From Thermohalobaculum sp050043005 (GTDB lineage Bacteria > Pseudomonadota > Alphaproteobacteria > Rhodobacterales > Rhodobacteraceae), in assembly GCA_050043005.1 (NCBI GenBank), contig JBHJIZ010000060.1:1-64000 (forward strand): 64,000 nt of DNA. Reading direction: 5' to 3'. Every line of letters begins with the position of its first letter. The first letter of the stretch is position 1. The notes below the pieces were generated by a model. It worked only from the letters and a program-made list of their open reading frames with translations. It was not told the DNA's origin and made no database searches. This document shows positions 7,516-16,193 of the stretch, piece by piece. The translations under genes and the position numbers were made by a program.

Positions 7516-8364
7516 ATGCGGTCCGTTTTGGTCGCTCTAATCGTTGTTGTGCTGTGGGTGGCGGGGTCGCCGGTCCGGGCAGCGGATTCCCTCAACGGAT
7601 CCTATTTCGGGGTTGACGATGCGGATGGCGCTTCGATCCTGATCGAGCCGGACTCCGGCGGATTTCAGGGGGTTTTCTACGACCGCCTGGGCAACAGCCA
7701 GCGTTTTGAAGCTGATAGAATGGACGAGATCGCCGAGGGCATCCTGGACATGGATGGCCGGACCGTGCTGCTGCGCATGGCGCCGCTTCCGTATGGCGCC
7801 GAGGTCGCGATCATTCCCTTCGACGGCAACGGTCAGTTGATTCTTGAAGCCTCGCGAATGCTGAACTTCGTGCGTCAGGGCGTCAGCCTGCCGGACTTGC
7901 CGGCTGAATACCGCGAAGCGCCGCGCACCCCGGGAGAGCGGGTCGCGGCGAACAGCTTCCTCGCCAGCTACCAGTTCTGGGAGCCGGTGGGTGTCGTGAA
8001 CGGGTATCTCGGCCTTCCGGAACGGTTCCTGCCGTTGGTGCGGATGTTCCCGGCCGTGCAACTCGATGTCATTTGGAAACTGTGTCTTGCGCCGTCGGCC
8101 GACCAGGCGTTGGCCCTGGCGCTGCGTGGCCAAGGGGTCGACTGTCCAGGCGTGCTGGAGGCGATTGCGTCAACCCAGCGCAATGGACGCTTCAAGGACT
8201 ACAAGGCCGAAGTCGAACGTGACCGGGAAACGCTGCGCATGGTCGTGCGCTGCGCGGACGGATACCTTCAGACAAAAGACGAGTGTGATCAGGCCTCGGA
8301 GCAGCTTTCGCAAGCCGCCGTGTCGCTGCGCACAGCAGCTGGCGTTCTGGCCGATTACCAGTAA
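7516..8364 (+). CDS. Secreted protein of unknown function
   Basis: A 282-residue protein with a clear Sec signal peptide (MRSVLVALIVVVLWVAGSPVRA-AD). The mature part begins with a beta-rich segment (SLNGSYFGVDDADGASILIE, residues about 24-110) that may bind a ligand. A helical C-terminal half contains four cysteines (WKLCLAPS, GVDCPG, VRCADGY, DECDQA), which suggests two disulphides. I do not recognise the family. ATG 7516 follows GGGAGAAACAC; the frame is open further upstream, without a site. It is divergent from the LysR gene, with about 130 bases between, so it could be under its control; that is inference. Confidence 0.75.
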   Translation: MRSVLVALIVVVLWVAGSPVRAADSLNGSYFGVDDADGASILIEPDSGGFQGVFYDRLGNSQRFEADRMDEIAEGILDMDGRTVLLRMAPLPYGAEVAIIPFDGNGQLILEASRMLNFVRQGVSLPDLPAEYREAPRTPGERVAANSFLASYQFWEPVGVVNGYLGLPERFLPLVRMFPAVQLDVIWKLCLAPSADQALALALRGQGVDCPGVLEAIASTQRNGRFKDYKAEVERDRETLRMVVRCADGYLQTKDECDQASEQLSQAAVSLRTAAGVLADYQ

Positions 8365-8400
8365 CCCGGATCCCACTTTCTCTCGCCCAGGAGCCGCCTC

Positions 8401-9141
8401 ATGTCTGTTGACGGACTGAAAATCCTTGTCACCGGTGCCTCCAGCGGGATCGGAGAGCATCTCGCCAAGTCACTTGCCGAGGCCGGTGCTCGCGTCGTCG
8501 TCGCCGCGCGAAGGCTGGACCGCCTGGAAGCGCTGGCTGAAAGCCACGACGCGATCACACCGGTTGCCCTGGACGTTGGCGACCCGGACAGCGTGAAACA
8601 GGGTGTTCGTTCCGCCGCCGAGGCGATGGGAGGCCTGGACGGGCTTCTCAACAATGCCGGGATCGCGTGGGGTGGACACGCCCTGAACATGTCAGAGGAT
8701 GACTGGACCCGTGTGATCGACATCAACGTGAATGGCGTGTTTCGCGTGGCGACCGCCTGCGCGCCGATCATGGCGGAGGACGGTGGCGGCGCGATCGTCA
8801 ACACGGCGTCCGTGCTGAGCTTTCGGCCCGGCGAGAAGGTTGCGGCCTATGCGACCTCCAAGGCCGCCGTCGCCCATCTGACCAAGAGCCTCGCGCTGGA
8901 GTGGGCGCCGATGGGTGTGCGCGTCAACGCGATCGCGCCGGGCTATTTTCCAACCGAAATGACCAGTCCTTTCCTCGCAACACCGAAGGGGAAGGCGCTC
9001 GCCGACAACGTGCCGATGCGCCGGGTCGGCGAGATGCATGAACTGGAGGGTCCGGTCGAGCTGCTGCTGGGTTCTCGCGGATCGTTCATCACCGGTGCAA
9101 CGCTTGCGGTGGACGGTGGTCACCTCTGCCAGTCAGTATGA
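8401..9141 (+). CDS. SDR-family NAD(P)-dependent oxidoreductase
   Basis: A 246-residue classical short-chain dehydrogenase. The Rossmann dinucleotide motif is TGASSGIG at residues 11-18, NNAG follows near residue 85, and the catalytic Tyr150-x3-Lys154 is in YATSK. The C-terminal region (APGYFPTEMTS, then ITGATLAVDGG) is typical of 3-oxoacyl-ACP reductase and polyol dehydrogenase like members. The substrate cannot be deduced. It has an AGGAG ribosome site and lies 36 bases after the secreted protein gene, so the two may be cotranscribed. Confidence 0.93.
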   Translation: MSVDGLKILVTGASSGIGEHLAKSLAEAGARVVVAARRLDRLEALAESHDAITPVALDVGDPDSVKQGVRSAAEAMGGLDGLLNNAGIAWGGHALNMSEDDWTRVIDINVNGVFRVATACAPIMAEDGGGAIVNTASVLSFRPGEKVAAYATSKAAVAHLTKSLALEWAPMGVRVNAIAPGYFPTEMTSPFLATPKGKALADNVPMRRVGEMHELEGPVELLLGSRGSFITGATLAVDGGHLCQSV

Positions 9142-9235
9142 TTGGCGACATGGTTTCTCGGCGGATGGTCAGACACGTCGAATCTGCTGCATCCATTGGT
9201 TGACAGGCCCGGGCCGCGAACCTATCCCCGTCGGC

Positions 9236-9326
9236 GGGCAGGTGGCCGAGTGGTCGAAGGCGCTCCCCTGCTAAGGGAGTAGGCCCCAAAAGGGTCTCGT
9301 GGGTTCGAATCCCATCCTGCCCGCCA
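9236..9326 (+). tRNA. tRNA-Ser (anticodon GCT)
   Basis: Acceptor arms GGGCAGG and CCTGCCC close the molecule, with encoded CCA at 9324-9326. The anticodon stem-loop CTCCC-CTGCTAA-GGGAG gives anticodon GCT at 9270-9272, reading AGC/AGU. A long variable arm (GTAGGCCCCAAAAGGGTCTC) confirms serine. The T-loop is TTCGAAT. It lies alone between the SDR gene and cueR. Confidence 0.97.
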
Positions 9327-9611
9327 TTTCAAGAGAGAGAGTACCGAGAGCCGAAAACGGCACATCCAAATCGGTCGGCAAAACTCCGTCTGACGATGGT
9401 GGCGGCAAGATGTTCGCGCGCACGTTTCGCATCCACCCGAACATCTGTTCAAAGATCGTGATGGTCTCAGTCGCTAAAAGCCCTCTCCGCGCACGCCGTG
9501 AACTTGAGAGAACGTCGCGGCCCAGTTTTCTGAATCCGCGAACCTCTAGAGACCGAGCGCCTGAAGCGAAAGAAATTCTTGCCCCAGGTTTGACGTGATA
9601 GGCCGAAGCCT
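9327..9611. other. Non-coding stretch after tRNA-Ser
   Basis: About 285 bases between the tRNA and the cueR promoter. No credible gene, integrase remnant or repeat of the tRNA 3' end was seen. A few short frames cross it, but none has a ribosome site. Confidence 0.6.
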
Positions 9612-9641
9612 TTAACTCTCCACTCACTGGATGGATATCAG
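9612..9641 (+). promoter_or_regulatory. CueR-type autoregulated promoter candidate
   Basis: A MerR-family style dyad CTCTCCA-CTCAC-TGGATGG (9616-9634) lies between a -35-like TTAACT (9612) and a -10-like TATCAG (9636), with the long 18-base spacing these activators need. Transcription would begin within a few bases of the ATG at 9654, giving a nearly leaderless message. Confidence 0.5.
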
Positions 9642-9653
9642 AAGGTGGTGGCC

Positions 9654-10046
9654 ATGAACATCGGAGCTGCATCAAAGGCAGCAGGCCTGCCGATCAAGAC
9701 CGTTCGGTACTATGCCGATATCGGGCTCGTCGTTCCCAGCGCGCGAACCGACGCCGGATATCGCCAGTACACCCAAGCCGAGCTTTCTAAGCTGGTTTTC
9801 GCGCGCCGTGCGCGAGCCTTTGGTTTCACGATCGATGCTGTGCGGGAGTTGCTCAGCCTCTATGAGGATCGGAACCGATCGTCCGCCGACGTAAAGCAGA
9901 TTGCCGAAGAGCGGCTGGAGGATATCGAGGCCAAGATGCGCGAACTCGAGGCTCTGAAGGATGAACTGTCCCGCCTGGTCCACGCCTGCAGGGGAGATGA
10001 CAGGCCGGATTGTCCGATTCTCACCGGGTTTGCTGCAGAAGCCTGA
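9654..10046 (+). CDS. cueR: CueR-type copper(I)-responsive MerR regulator
   Basis: A 130-residue MerR-family activator. The winged helix (MNIGAASKAAGLPIKTVRYYADIGL) is followed by a dimerisation coiled coil from about residue 78 and a metal loop HACRGDDRPDCPIL. Its Cys112 and Cys120 fall exactly where E. coli CueR binds Cu(I), Ag(I) or Au(I). No copper ATPase, oxidase or chaperone is adjacent, so its targets are elsewhere and it probably regulates itself through the dyad just upstream. ATG 9654 fits the family N-terminus; GTG 9645 is possible. Confidence 0.92.
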   Translation: MNIGAASKAAGLPIKTVRYYADIGLVVPSARTDAGYRQYTQAELSKLVFARRARAFGFTIDAVRELLSLYEDRNRSSADVKQIAEERLEDIEAKMRELEALKDELSRLVHACRGDDRPDCPILTGFAAEA

Positions 10047-10069
10047 GACCGACGGTCGACCACCAGGGT

Positions 10070-10780
10070 TTATTGAACCTGAAGGCCGCGCATCGGAACC
10101 TGCGCGGCAAGGTCACGCAGGCTGGGTATCTCGACTTCGGTGGGTGAGTGGAATGTCACCAGACCGTCCCTTTTGATCCGCGATATGATGCGGCTGACAG
10201 TCTCGGTGTTCAAGCCCAGGTGATCGGCGATGTCCTCGCGCGACATCGGCAGGGTCAGCCGTGCGGTTTCATGATTGGCCTGACCAGAGCGGTGCGCCAG
10301 ATCCAAAAGGAACGCGCAGATCCTTTCGGCTCCGCTAAACCGGCCGAGGCGAACCACATGGCCGAGCGTCTTTTCCAATTGCTTGTGCGACAACTCGAAG
10401 AGCAATGACATGACTGCCGGGCGTTCGGGACCGTTCAGCGGCAATGTGACATCGAAGGTTTCGGAGTCGGTCAGGGCTTCGGCCCGGCACTCGGTCTCGG
10501 CGAGCTCGAACGGGCAGACGACGTCCCCCGGCAACAGGAAGCACATGATCTGACGTCTGCCGTCCTGCATCGTGGCACTGGCCGACAACATGCCCGAGCG
10601 GACAATCTGAACGTGGACCGACCCGTTGATCACTGTACCTCGCACATGGTCCCCGCGGGTGTAGGAGCGCTCGGACACCACACAACCGGGAAGCTCGCGA
10701 AGCGACTGAATGAAATCGCGCCTTCGCTGAGAAGTCGTGGCACGGTTCTGCGCGCCCGTTGCATCAGCCAAGTCGATCAT
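10070..10780 (-). CDS. Crp/Fnr-family regulator without an Fe-S site
   Basis: A 236-residue regulator with a cyclic-nucleotide-type sensor barrel (residues about 35-130), a dimer helix and a C-terminal HTH (MSREDIADHLGLNTETVSRI). The recognition helix carries the Glu193-x2-Ser196-Arg197 pattern of Fnr/FixK proteins, which read TTGAT-N4-ATCAA boxes. The N-terminal cysteine cluster of Fnr is absent; the five cysteines (33, 80, 89, 98, 155) are scattered, so the protein probably senses through a partner, NO, haem or thiols. ATG 10780 overlaps a GGGAGCGGGGG ribosome site. It is divergent from the multihaem cytochrome gene, which is its most likely target. Confidence 0.88.
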   Translation of the reverse strand: MIDLADATGAQNRATTSQRRRDFIQSLRELPGCVVSERSYTRGDHVRGTVINGSVHVQIVRSGMLSASATMQDGRRQIMCFLLPGDVVCPFELAETECRAEALTDSETFDVTLPLNGPERPAVMSLLFELSHKQLEKTLGHVVRLGRFSGAERICAFLLDLAHRSGQANHETARLTLPMSREDIADHLGLNTETVSRIISRIKRDGLVTFHSPTEVEIPSLRDLAAQVPMRGLQVQ

Positions 10781-10861
10781 CCCCCGCTCCCGCCTGGGAT
10801 CGCCAACGGGAAGCCCGCAGCGAGTCGGAGATTCTGATACAAGGCAGTGTCCTTGCCGACT

Positions 10862-10875
10862 TTGCGCCAAGTCAA
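10862..10875. promoter_or_regulatory. Fnr/FixK-like box candidate
   Basis: TTGCG-CCAA-GTCAA keeps the TTG and CAA ends and the N4 spacing of a Crp/Fnr site. It lies between the divergent Crp/Fnr and cytochrome genes, 82 bases from the former start. Confidence 0.45.
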
Positions 10876-10905
10876 ATCCGGGCAACTTCAAGTCACCTCA
10901 CAGAA

Positions 10906-10932
10906 AGTTTTTGAAAAACTGACTCAAGTCAG
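10906..10932. promoter_or_regulatory. Two abutting perfect palindromes upstream of the cytochrome gene
   Basis: AGTTTTT-G-AAAAACT (10906-10920) shares its last two bases with CTGACT-CA-AGTCAG (10919-10932). Both are perfect dyads. They lie 90-115 bases before the cytochrome start and could be operators or the base of a leader structure. Confidence 0.5.
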
Positions 10933-11020
10933 GGCGGCACCGCCAAAAAGCCTGCACCTTCACCGCATCGCGGAAATGCGCGCGTTTCTATTAGCGCGGC
11001 ACTGCAACGGAGGGGAGCCC

Positions 11021-13345
11021 ATGGCGTTCCGGTACGGAGTAGCAGCAGCATCCTTGATCAGCGGATTGATGTTCGGCGCGTCCGCGCTGGCCGAGGACGG
11101 CTGCATCGGATGCCACAATGGCATCGAGCAGTTCGTCGACGGCGCGATGCACGATGCGATCGTGGCGATCGGTGAAGAATACAACGACCCTTCGGGCTGT
11201 GTGACCTGCCATGGCGGCGATCCGACCGCGACGGACGCGGCGGCCGCACACACCGGTTCTCCCGCGGGGTTGGTCGAAGCCGGAGGCCCGCATGTGTTCT
11301 ATCCCGACCCCGGCGCGCTGTGGATCGCGGACAAGTCCTGCGGGCAGTGCCATGACGGCTATGCGTCACGTCTGGCCAAATCGCTGATGAACACCGAGGC
11401 CGGGAAACTTCAGGGCAACCTTTGGTCCTGGGGTGTGCAGGAAGACATGAAAGTCGTCTGGGGCAACTATGACCTGATCGACGAGGACGGGCCGGAACCG
11501 GCCATCGGAACGGATGCCTACATTCAATACATGACCGACTACATCGCGGCGCATCCCGACCAGATGCCGTCCGAAATGAAGCAGGTGCCCGAAGTCGACG
11601 TTGATGCAATCGCCGAGCACCCGAATTTGGCTGGGATCACCTACTCTCGTCAGCAGTGCCAGCGATGCCATGTCGGCGTCACGGGCCGCGAGAAGCGCGG
11701 CGATTTCCGGGGTGCCGGGTGTTCGAGCTGCCATGTGCCGTACTCGAATGATGGCTTCTACGAAGGCGGTGACCCGACGATCTCGAAGGAACAGCCTGGC
11801 AAGTTGATGCTGCACCGGATGCAAGGATCGCGGAAGTCCAAGGTCTCTCACAATGGTCTGGAATACTCCGGCATCCCGAACGAGACCTGTTCGTCCTGTC
11901 ACAACCGCGGCAAGCGGATCGGCGTCAGCTATCAAGGCATCATGGAGTTCCCGTACGGCTCGCCATATGGGCCAAAGGGCGAAAAGCAGCCCAAGCTACA
12001 CACCAAGAAGTATCTGTTCATCAAGGATGACCTGCACCACCAGGTCGAATCGCGCCCGGGCAATCCGGAAGGCGGCATGCTCTGCCAGGACTGCCACACG
12101 ACCGTTGCCCTGCACGGCGATGGTAACCTGCCGGGCACGACGCTGGCTCAGGTCGAGATTGAGTGCGAGGATTGCCACGGTACCGTCGCCAACTTCCCGT
12201 GGGAGCTACCGCTGGGCTATGCCGAAGAGCACGACAAGGACATCGGCGATATCGCGCGCGGCCTTGGTGACGATCTGCTGGCCGAGCAATACATGGCCGA
12301 GGTCTATGAGGCCGAAGACGGTTATCTGTTGTCGACCCGCGGCAACCCGTTGGGAAATGTCGTCAAGCGTGGGTCAGAGGTGATCATGCACTCGGCCTCG
12401 GGCAACGATTTCAAGGTCCCGGTCCTGAAGCAAATCGCGCTGGACGGCACTTGGAAGAACCAGAACGCCAAGGTCGCGATGGGCAGCATCAACACCCACA
12501 TGGATAACATGGAGTGTTACGCCTGCCACGCCGACTGGGCACCGCAGTGCTATGGTTGTCACATCACGGTCGACTACTCCGAAGGCAAGACCGATGTGGA
12601 TTGGATCAAGAACGCCAACTCTGTCGGCGAAAATGGCCTGACCGAGGACAACAAGCTTGGGACAAACGGCCTGACGTCTGCGGGTAAGGTGTCCGAGACC
12701 CGGTCTTACCTGCGCTGGGAAGAACCGATCCTGGGCATCAATGGCGAAGGCCGGGTTAGCCCGCTGATGCCGGGCTGCCAGGTCATCACCACAGTCATCG
12801 ACAAGGACGGCAATACCGTTGCTCACAACGAGACATGGATGACCCCGGATGCCGGTGGCACAAAGGGACTGGACCACGCGGCCGTGCAGCCACACACGGC
12901 CGGCCGGAAGGCCCGCACCTGCGAAAGCTGCCACAACAATCCAAAAACCTTGGGTTATGGCATCTCCGATGGCGTCTTCAACTTGAAGAACTCGACGGGC
13001 TTCACGGTCGATCTCGAGACAGCACAGGGCGAGATTATTCCGAGCAGGACACAGCTCCAGTCTCAACCAGTGCCAAGCCTGGACCACGATCTCAGCCAGA
13101 TCGTCACCCGCGATGGCAAGCAGTTGGTCACAGTCGGCTCGCACTGGCCGTTGACGGGTCCGCTGCCGACCGAGACGCGCAACAAGATGGAGCGTACGGG
13201 TCTGTGCATGGGCTGCCACCAGAACATGACAAACGAGGAGATCTGGAACGCCGTCAACAACCCGCGCTTCGCCACCAACGAAGAGCACCAGGCGGTGATG
13301 GATCAAGCAATCCACTCGCTGGCCAAGGACAAGACGGGTGAATGA
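11021..13345 (+). CDS. Twelve-haem periplasmic cytochrome c
   Basis: A 774-residue secreted protein with a Sec leader (cleavage after SALA). It contains twelve CXXCH haem-attachment motifs, in order CIGCH, CVTCH, CGQCH, CQRCH, CSSCH, CSSCH, CQDCH, CEDCH, CYACH, CYGCH, CESCH and CMGCH. They cluster in the first 420 residues, again near residues 505-520 (two motifs 10 residues apart), and at the C-terminus. A long haem-poor stretch after the tenth motif may be a catalytic or binding module. Multihaem proteins of this size move electrons in the periplasm or reduce an inorganic or organic acceptor. I cannot match it to nitrite, hydroxylamine or tetrathionate enzymes. ATG 11021 follows GGAGGGGAG. 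A Rap1a-like gene follows, and a Crp/Fnr gene is divergent. Confidence 0.9.
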   Translation: MAFRYGVAAASLISGLMFGASALAEDGCIGCHNGIEQFVDGAMHDAIVAIGEEYNDPSGCVTCHGGDPTATDAAAAHTGSPAGLVEAGGPHVFYPDPGALWIADKSCGQCHDGYASRLAKSLMNTEAGKLQGNLWSWGVQEDMKVVWGNYDLIDEDGPEPAIGTDAYIQYMTDYIAAHPDQMPSEMKQVPEVDVDAIAEHPNLAGITYSRQQCQRCHVGVTGREKRGDFRGAGCSSCHVPYSNDGFYEGGDPTISKEQPGKLMLHRMQGSRKSKVSHNGLEYSGIPNETCSSCHNRGKRIGVSYQGIMEFPYGSPYGPKGEKQPKLHTKKYLFIKDDLHHQVESRPGNPEGGMLCQDCHTTVALHGDGNLPGTTLAQVEIECEDCHGTVANFPWELPLGYAEEHDKDIGDIARGLGDDLLAEQYMAEVYEAEDGYLLSTRGNPLGNVVKRGSEVIMHSASGNDFKVPVLKQIALDGTWKNQNAKVAMGSINTHMDNMECYACHADWAPQCYGCHITVDYSEGKTDVDWIKNANSVGENGLTEDNKLGTNGLTSAGKVSETRSYLRWEEPILGINGEGRVSPLMPGCQVITTVIDKDGNTVAHNETWMTPDAGGTKGLDHAAVQPHTAGRKARTCESCHNNPKTLGYGISDGVFNLKNSTGFTVDLETAQGEIIPSRTQLQSQPVPSLDHDLSQIVTRDGKQLVTVGSHWPLTGPLPTETRNKMERTGLCMGCHQNMTNEEIWNAVNNPRFATNEEHQAVMDQAIHSLAKDKTGE

Positions 13346-13400
13346 TGCGAACGGGGGCGGCGTCCGCGCGGCCCTCGCCAACCAGACGACGGAGAGAGCT

Positions 13401-13781
13401 ATGAAATGCGCTTCGATCATCCTGACAGCCGCCGTATTCGCATTCGGAATGCATGCGGCGGCCCGGGCCGACAGTTTCACAGGAGCTGACTACAAGGCGA
13501 GTGAGTTGCTCTCACCTTGTCAAGAATCAGACAATGATGCGCGCTGGGGGGAAGCCGCCGAGACCGAGTGCGAACAGTACCTCATCGGCTTCGCGGACGC
13601 GATGATGGAGGTCGGCCAGATCGGTCCCGAAACCGGTATCTGTCCGCCTCGCTTGAACACTGCTGACGAGATTCGCTGGGCGTTCATGCGCTGGGTGCAC
13701 GAGGATTACTCCGCGCGCTTGAAGCTGCCGGCCGCCGACGCGGTACTGGCCACACTCAAAGCCTCGTTTCCTTGCGAATGA
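13401..13781 (+). CDS. Rap1a/Tai-like periplasmic protein
   Basis: A 126-residue exported protein (leader ending AARA-D). The mature part carries the Rap1a/Tai pattern: ECEQYLIGFADAM, then ICPPRLN, then a helical end closing in ASFPCE. Four cysteines (40, 57, 81, 125) would form two disulphides. The fold was first described in immunity proteins against type VI amidase effectors, but many members stand alone in other contexts. Here it lies 55 bases after the twelve-haem cytochrome with its own GGAGAGAGC site, so a role as redox partner, chaperone or inhibitor in that system is likelier than immunity; that is inference. Confidence 0.75.
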   Translation: MKCASIILTAAVFAFGMHAAARADSFTGADYKASELLSPCQESDNDARWGEAAETECEQYLIGFADAMMEVGQIGPETGICPPRLNTADEIRWAFMRWVHEDYSARLKLPAADAVLATLKASFPCE

Positions 13782-13861
13782 GGCCAAAAGGGTTTGATGC
13801 GGCTGGCATCATCTGATTGATCGCCGACTCGCCACGGCAGCCAAGGCAGATCAGAATTGCA

Positions 13862-14791
13862 TCAAGCGCGTGCGAAGACCGCATCCACCGCGATCGGGCC
13901 ATCCGGGCTGACCTGTCCTTGGTCGTAGAGCCCGATCAGACTCGCCAATACATTGCGCTGTGCTGCGCCATGCAGCGCAGGATCGACATCCGTGTAAATC
14001 TCCCTGGTCAAGGTCGCCGCGTCCTTCGCACCGGAGGACAGCGCCGACAGGATCTGCTCAAGACGCTTCTGTCGATGAGCGCGTTGATAGGCCAGCATAC
14101 CGTGTGGGTCTTCGACAGCATGGCCGTGACCGGGAAGGTACAGCATGTCATCTGTGCGCTCTGAAAGACGCTCGAGCGACGACATGAAGGCCGCCATGTC
14201 GCCGTCCGGCGGTGAGACCAGAGTGGTCGCGAAACCCATCACCAGATCACCGGTGAAAACGATGCCGGTCCCTTCAAGCTCGAGGCTGATATGGTTGGAC
14301 ATGTGCCCGGGCGTATGAAGAGCCGTCAGCGTCCAGTTGCCACCTGAAACGCTGTCCCCGTCCGCGAGCTTTCGATCCGGCAGAAAATCGAGCTCGCCAC
14401 CCTCGCCGCCGCCAATCTCTGCCCCTGTGTCGATCAACGCCTGCATGGTCGGCGTGATCCCTGCCCCGTGCGCGCCCCAGGCCCAGACCAGCGCTCCCGT
14501 GCGTTCGGAAAGCACCCGCGCGCCGGGGGAATGGTCGCGATGGCTGTGCGTCACGATGATGTCGGTGATCTTCTCATCAGGCGTGAGTGCTGCCATGATC
14601 GCGTCGAGATGCGCCGAACCCTCTGGACCGGGATCAATCAGCGCAAGATCGCCTTCGCCGACCAGATAACTCTGAGTGCCGGTGAACGTGTAAGCGGACG
14701 GGTTGGGGCACGTGATCCGTCGTACGCCCGGTGCGACATGAACCGGCGCACCGTACTCGACCGCCGGATCCTTGTTGAACGGATCATTCAT
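13862..14791 (-). CDS. Metallo-beta-lactamase fold hydrolase (LACTB2-like)
   Basis: A 309-residue metallohydrolase. The metal site is complete: His82-x-His84-x-Asp86-His87 in THSHRDH, the later HTPGHMSNH, the bridging Asp in FTGDLVMG, and LPGHGHAV. A C-terminal winged-helix-like extension (REIYTDVDPALHGAAQRNV) is typical of the LACTB2/RNase-related group. It could cleave thioesters, lactones or RNA; sequence does not decide. ATG 14791 follows GGAGCACGCG. It is divergent from the histidine kinase gene 54 bases away. Confidence 0.9.
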   Translation of the reverse strand: MNDPFNKDPAVEYGAPVHVAPGVRRITCPNPSAYTFTGTQSYLVGEGDLALIDPGPEGSAHLDAIMAALTPDEKITDIIVTHSHRDHSPGARVLSERTGALVWAWGAHGAGITPTMQALIDTGAEIGGGEGGELDFLPDRKLADGDSVSGGNWTLTALHTPGHMSNHISLELEGTGIVFTGDLVMGFATTLVSPPDGDMAAFMSSLERLSERTDDMLYLPGHGHAVEDPHGMLAYQRAHRQKRLEQILSALSSGAKDAATLTREIYTDVDPALHGAAQRNVLASLIGLYDQGQVSPDGPIAVDAVFARA

Positions 14792-14844
14792 CGCGTGCTC
14801 CTGTGGCTTGTCAGCCATGTCGCTGCCCCATAAGCCTTGCCTTC

Positions 14845-16185
14845 ATGGACAGGCTGACCTCCAATCTCAAGCGCTACCTGCCGAACAGCCTGTTCGGGCG
14901 GGCGTTAATGATCCTAGTACTGCCGATCATCCTTCTTCAGGCCGTGGTCGCATTGGTGTTCATCCAGCGTCACTACGACGGCGTGACGGCCCAAATGGCG
15001 AGTTCGATCGCACGCGAGATCAACTATGCCATCGACATTGTCGATCAGGCCGAGGATGCCGACGACGCCCGGCGCCTGATGGACCAGTTGAGCGCTCCGC
15101 TTGGCTTGGAACTGGGACTGAGCGAAGGGGAAGCGGTCGCTCCTTCGGCCTTGCGCGAATTCTATGACGTGACGGGCGGGGTGATCGTGGAGACGCTGCG
15201 CGACGAGGTTTCCCAACCCGTCGCACTGGACATGGTCAGTTTCGAGAAGCTGGTCGATGTCAGGGCCGCAACGTCGAAAGGTGTGTTGCGCATCCTGCTC
15301 CCGCGCCGCCGCATGAACGCTGCCAACCCGCACCTGCTGCTTGTCTGGATGAGCGCGACGGCCGTCCTGTTGACCGGGATCGCCATTGTCTTCTTGCGCA
15401 ACCAGATCCGCCCGATCCGCGAACTGGCCAAGACCGCTGCGGCCTTTGGACGAGGGCGGTCGACGCCTTTCCGACCTGCGGGCGCCGAGGAAGTCCGCCG
15501 CGCCGGTGCGGCGTTCCTGGACATGCGCAACCGGATCGAACGTCATGTCGATCAACGCACCAACATGCTGTCGGGCGTCAGCCACGATCTCAAGACACCG
15601 TTGACGCGGATGAAGCTGGCGTTGGCAGTCTCGGACGACACACTGGAGACACGCGAATTATCACGCGATGTCAGCGAAATGGAGCATATGCTGGCAGGCT
15701 TCCTGGCGTTTGCGCGCGGCGAGGGAGGCGAGGCTTCTGCACCCACCTCACCGATCGAGTTGGCCGAGGAGGTCGCCCATGATGCTCGACGTCGCAATGC
15801 TCAGGTATCGGTCTTCGCACAGTTGGACACGCCCGAGAATCCTGTGTTGGAGATGCGCCGTCACGCCGTGAAGCGCGCGCTCGCCAACCTGGTCGAGAAC
15901 GCCGTGCTCTATGGTGAGCGGGCTGCCATCTCGGTCCGGCTGACCCGCAAGTTCGCCGAGTTCATCATCGAGGATGACGGCCCCGGCATTCCAGCCGACC
16001 AGCGCGAGGAGGTGTTGAAACCTTTCACCCGTTTGGACGCCGCGCGCAATCAGAACGAGACACCCGGTACAGGCCTTGGGCTGTCAATCGCGCTGGATAT
16101 TGCGCGCAGCCATGGCGGTTCCTTGCAGTTCGACGACAGTCAACGGCTGGGCGGATTGCGCGTCACGCTATTGCTGCCGCGCTAG
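14845..16185 (+). CDS. EnvZ-like sensor histidine kinase (no regulator nearby)
   Basis: A 446-residue membrane kinase. The first membrane helix is at residues 17-37, a periplasmic sensor domain reaches about residue 160, and the second helix (LLVWMSATAVLLTGIAIVF) leads into a HAMP domain. The phospho-acceptor is His247 in SGVSHDLKTPLTRMKL, and the ATPase domain has LVENAVLYG, DDGPGIP and GTGLGLSIA. This is the EnvZ/OmpR class. No response regulator is encoded on either side, so its partner is elsewhere. The start at 14845 (MDRLTSNLKRYLP) lacks a strong ribosome site. Confidence 0.9.
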   Translation: MDRLTSNLKRYLPNSLFGRALMILVLPIILLQAVVALVFIQRHYDGVTAQMASSIAREINYAIDIVDQAEDADDARRLMDQLSAPLGLELGLSEGEAVAPSALREFYDVTGGVIVETLRDEVSQPVALDMVSFEKLVDVRAATSKGVLRILLPRRRMNAANPHLLLVWMSATAVLLTGIAIVFLRNQIRPIRELAKTAAAFGRGRSTPFRPAGAEEVRRAGAAFLDMRNRIERHVDQRTNMLSGVSHDLKTPLTRMKLALAVSDDTLETRELSRDVSEMEHMLAGFLAFARGEGGEASAPTSPIELAEEVAHDARRRNAQVSVFAQLDTPENPVLEMRRHAVKRALANLVENAVLYGERAAISVRLTRKFAEFIIEDDGPGIPADQREEVLKPFTRLDAARNQNETPGTGLGLSIALDIARSHGGSLQFDDSQRLGGLRVTLLLPR

Positions 16186-16193
16186 GCGCAACG

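Noticed and set aside
9327..9653. Integration site or genomic island at tRNA-Ser
   Set aside because: No integrase, no duplicated tRNA 3' end and no change of base composition was seen.
12374..13480. 368-codon open frame on the minus strand across the cytochrome gene
   Set aside because: It is antisense to haem motifs, has no ribosome site and reads as low-complexity Arg/Val-rich protein; a shadow of high-GC coding sequence.
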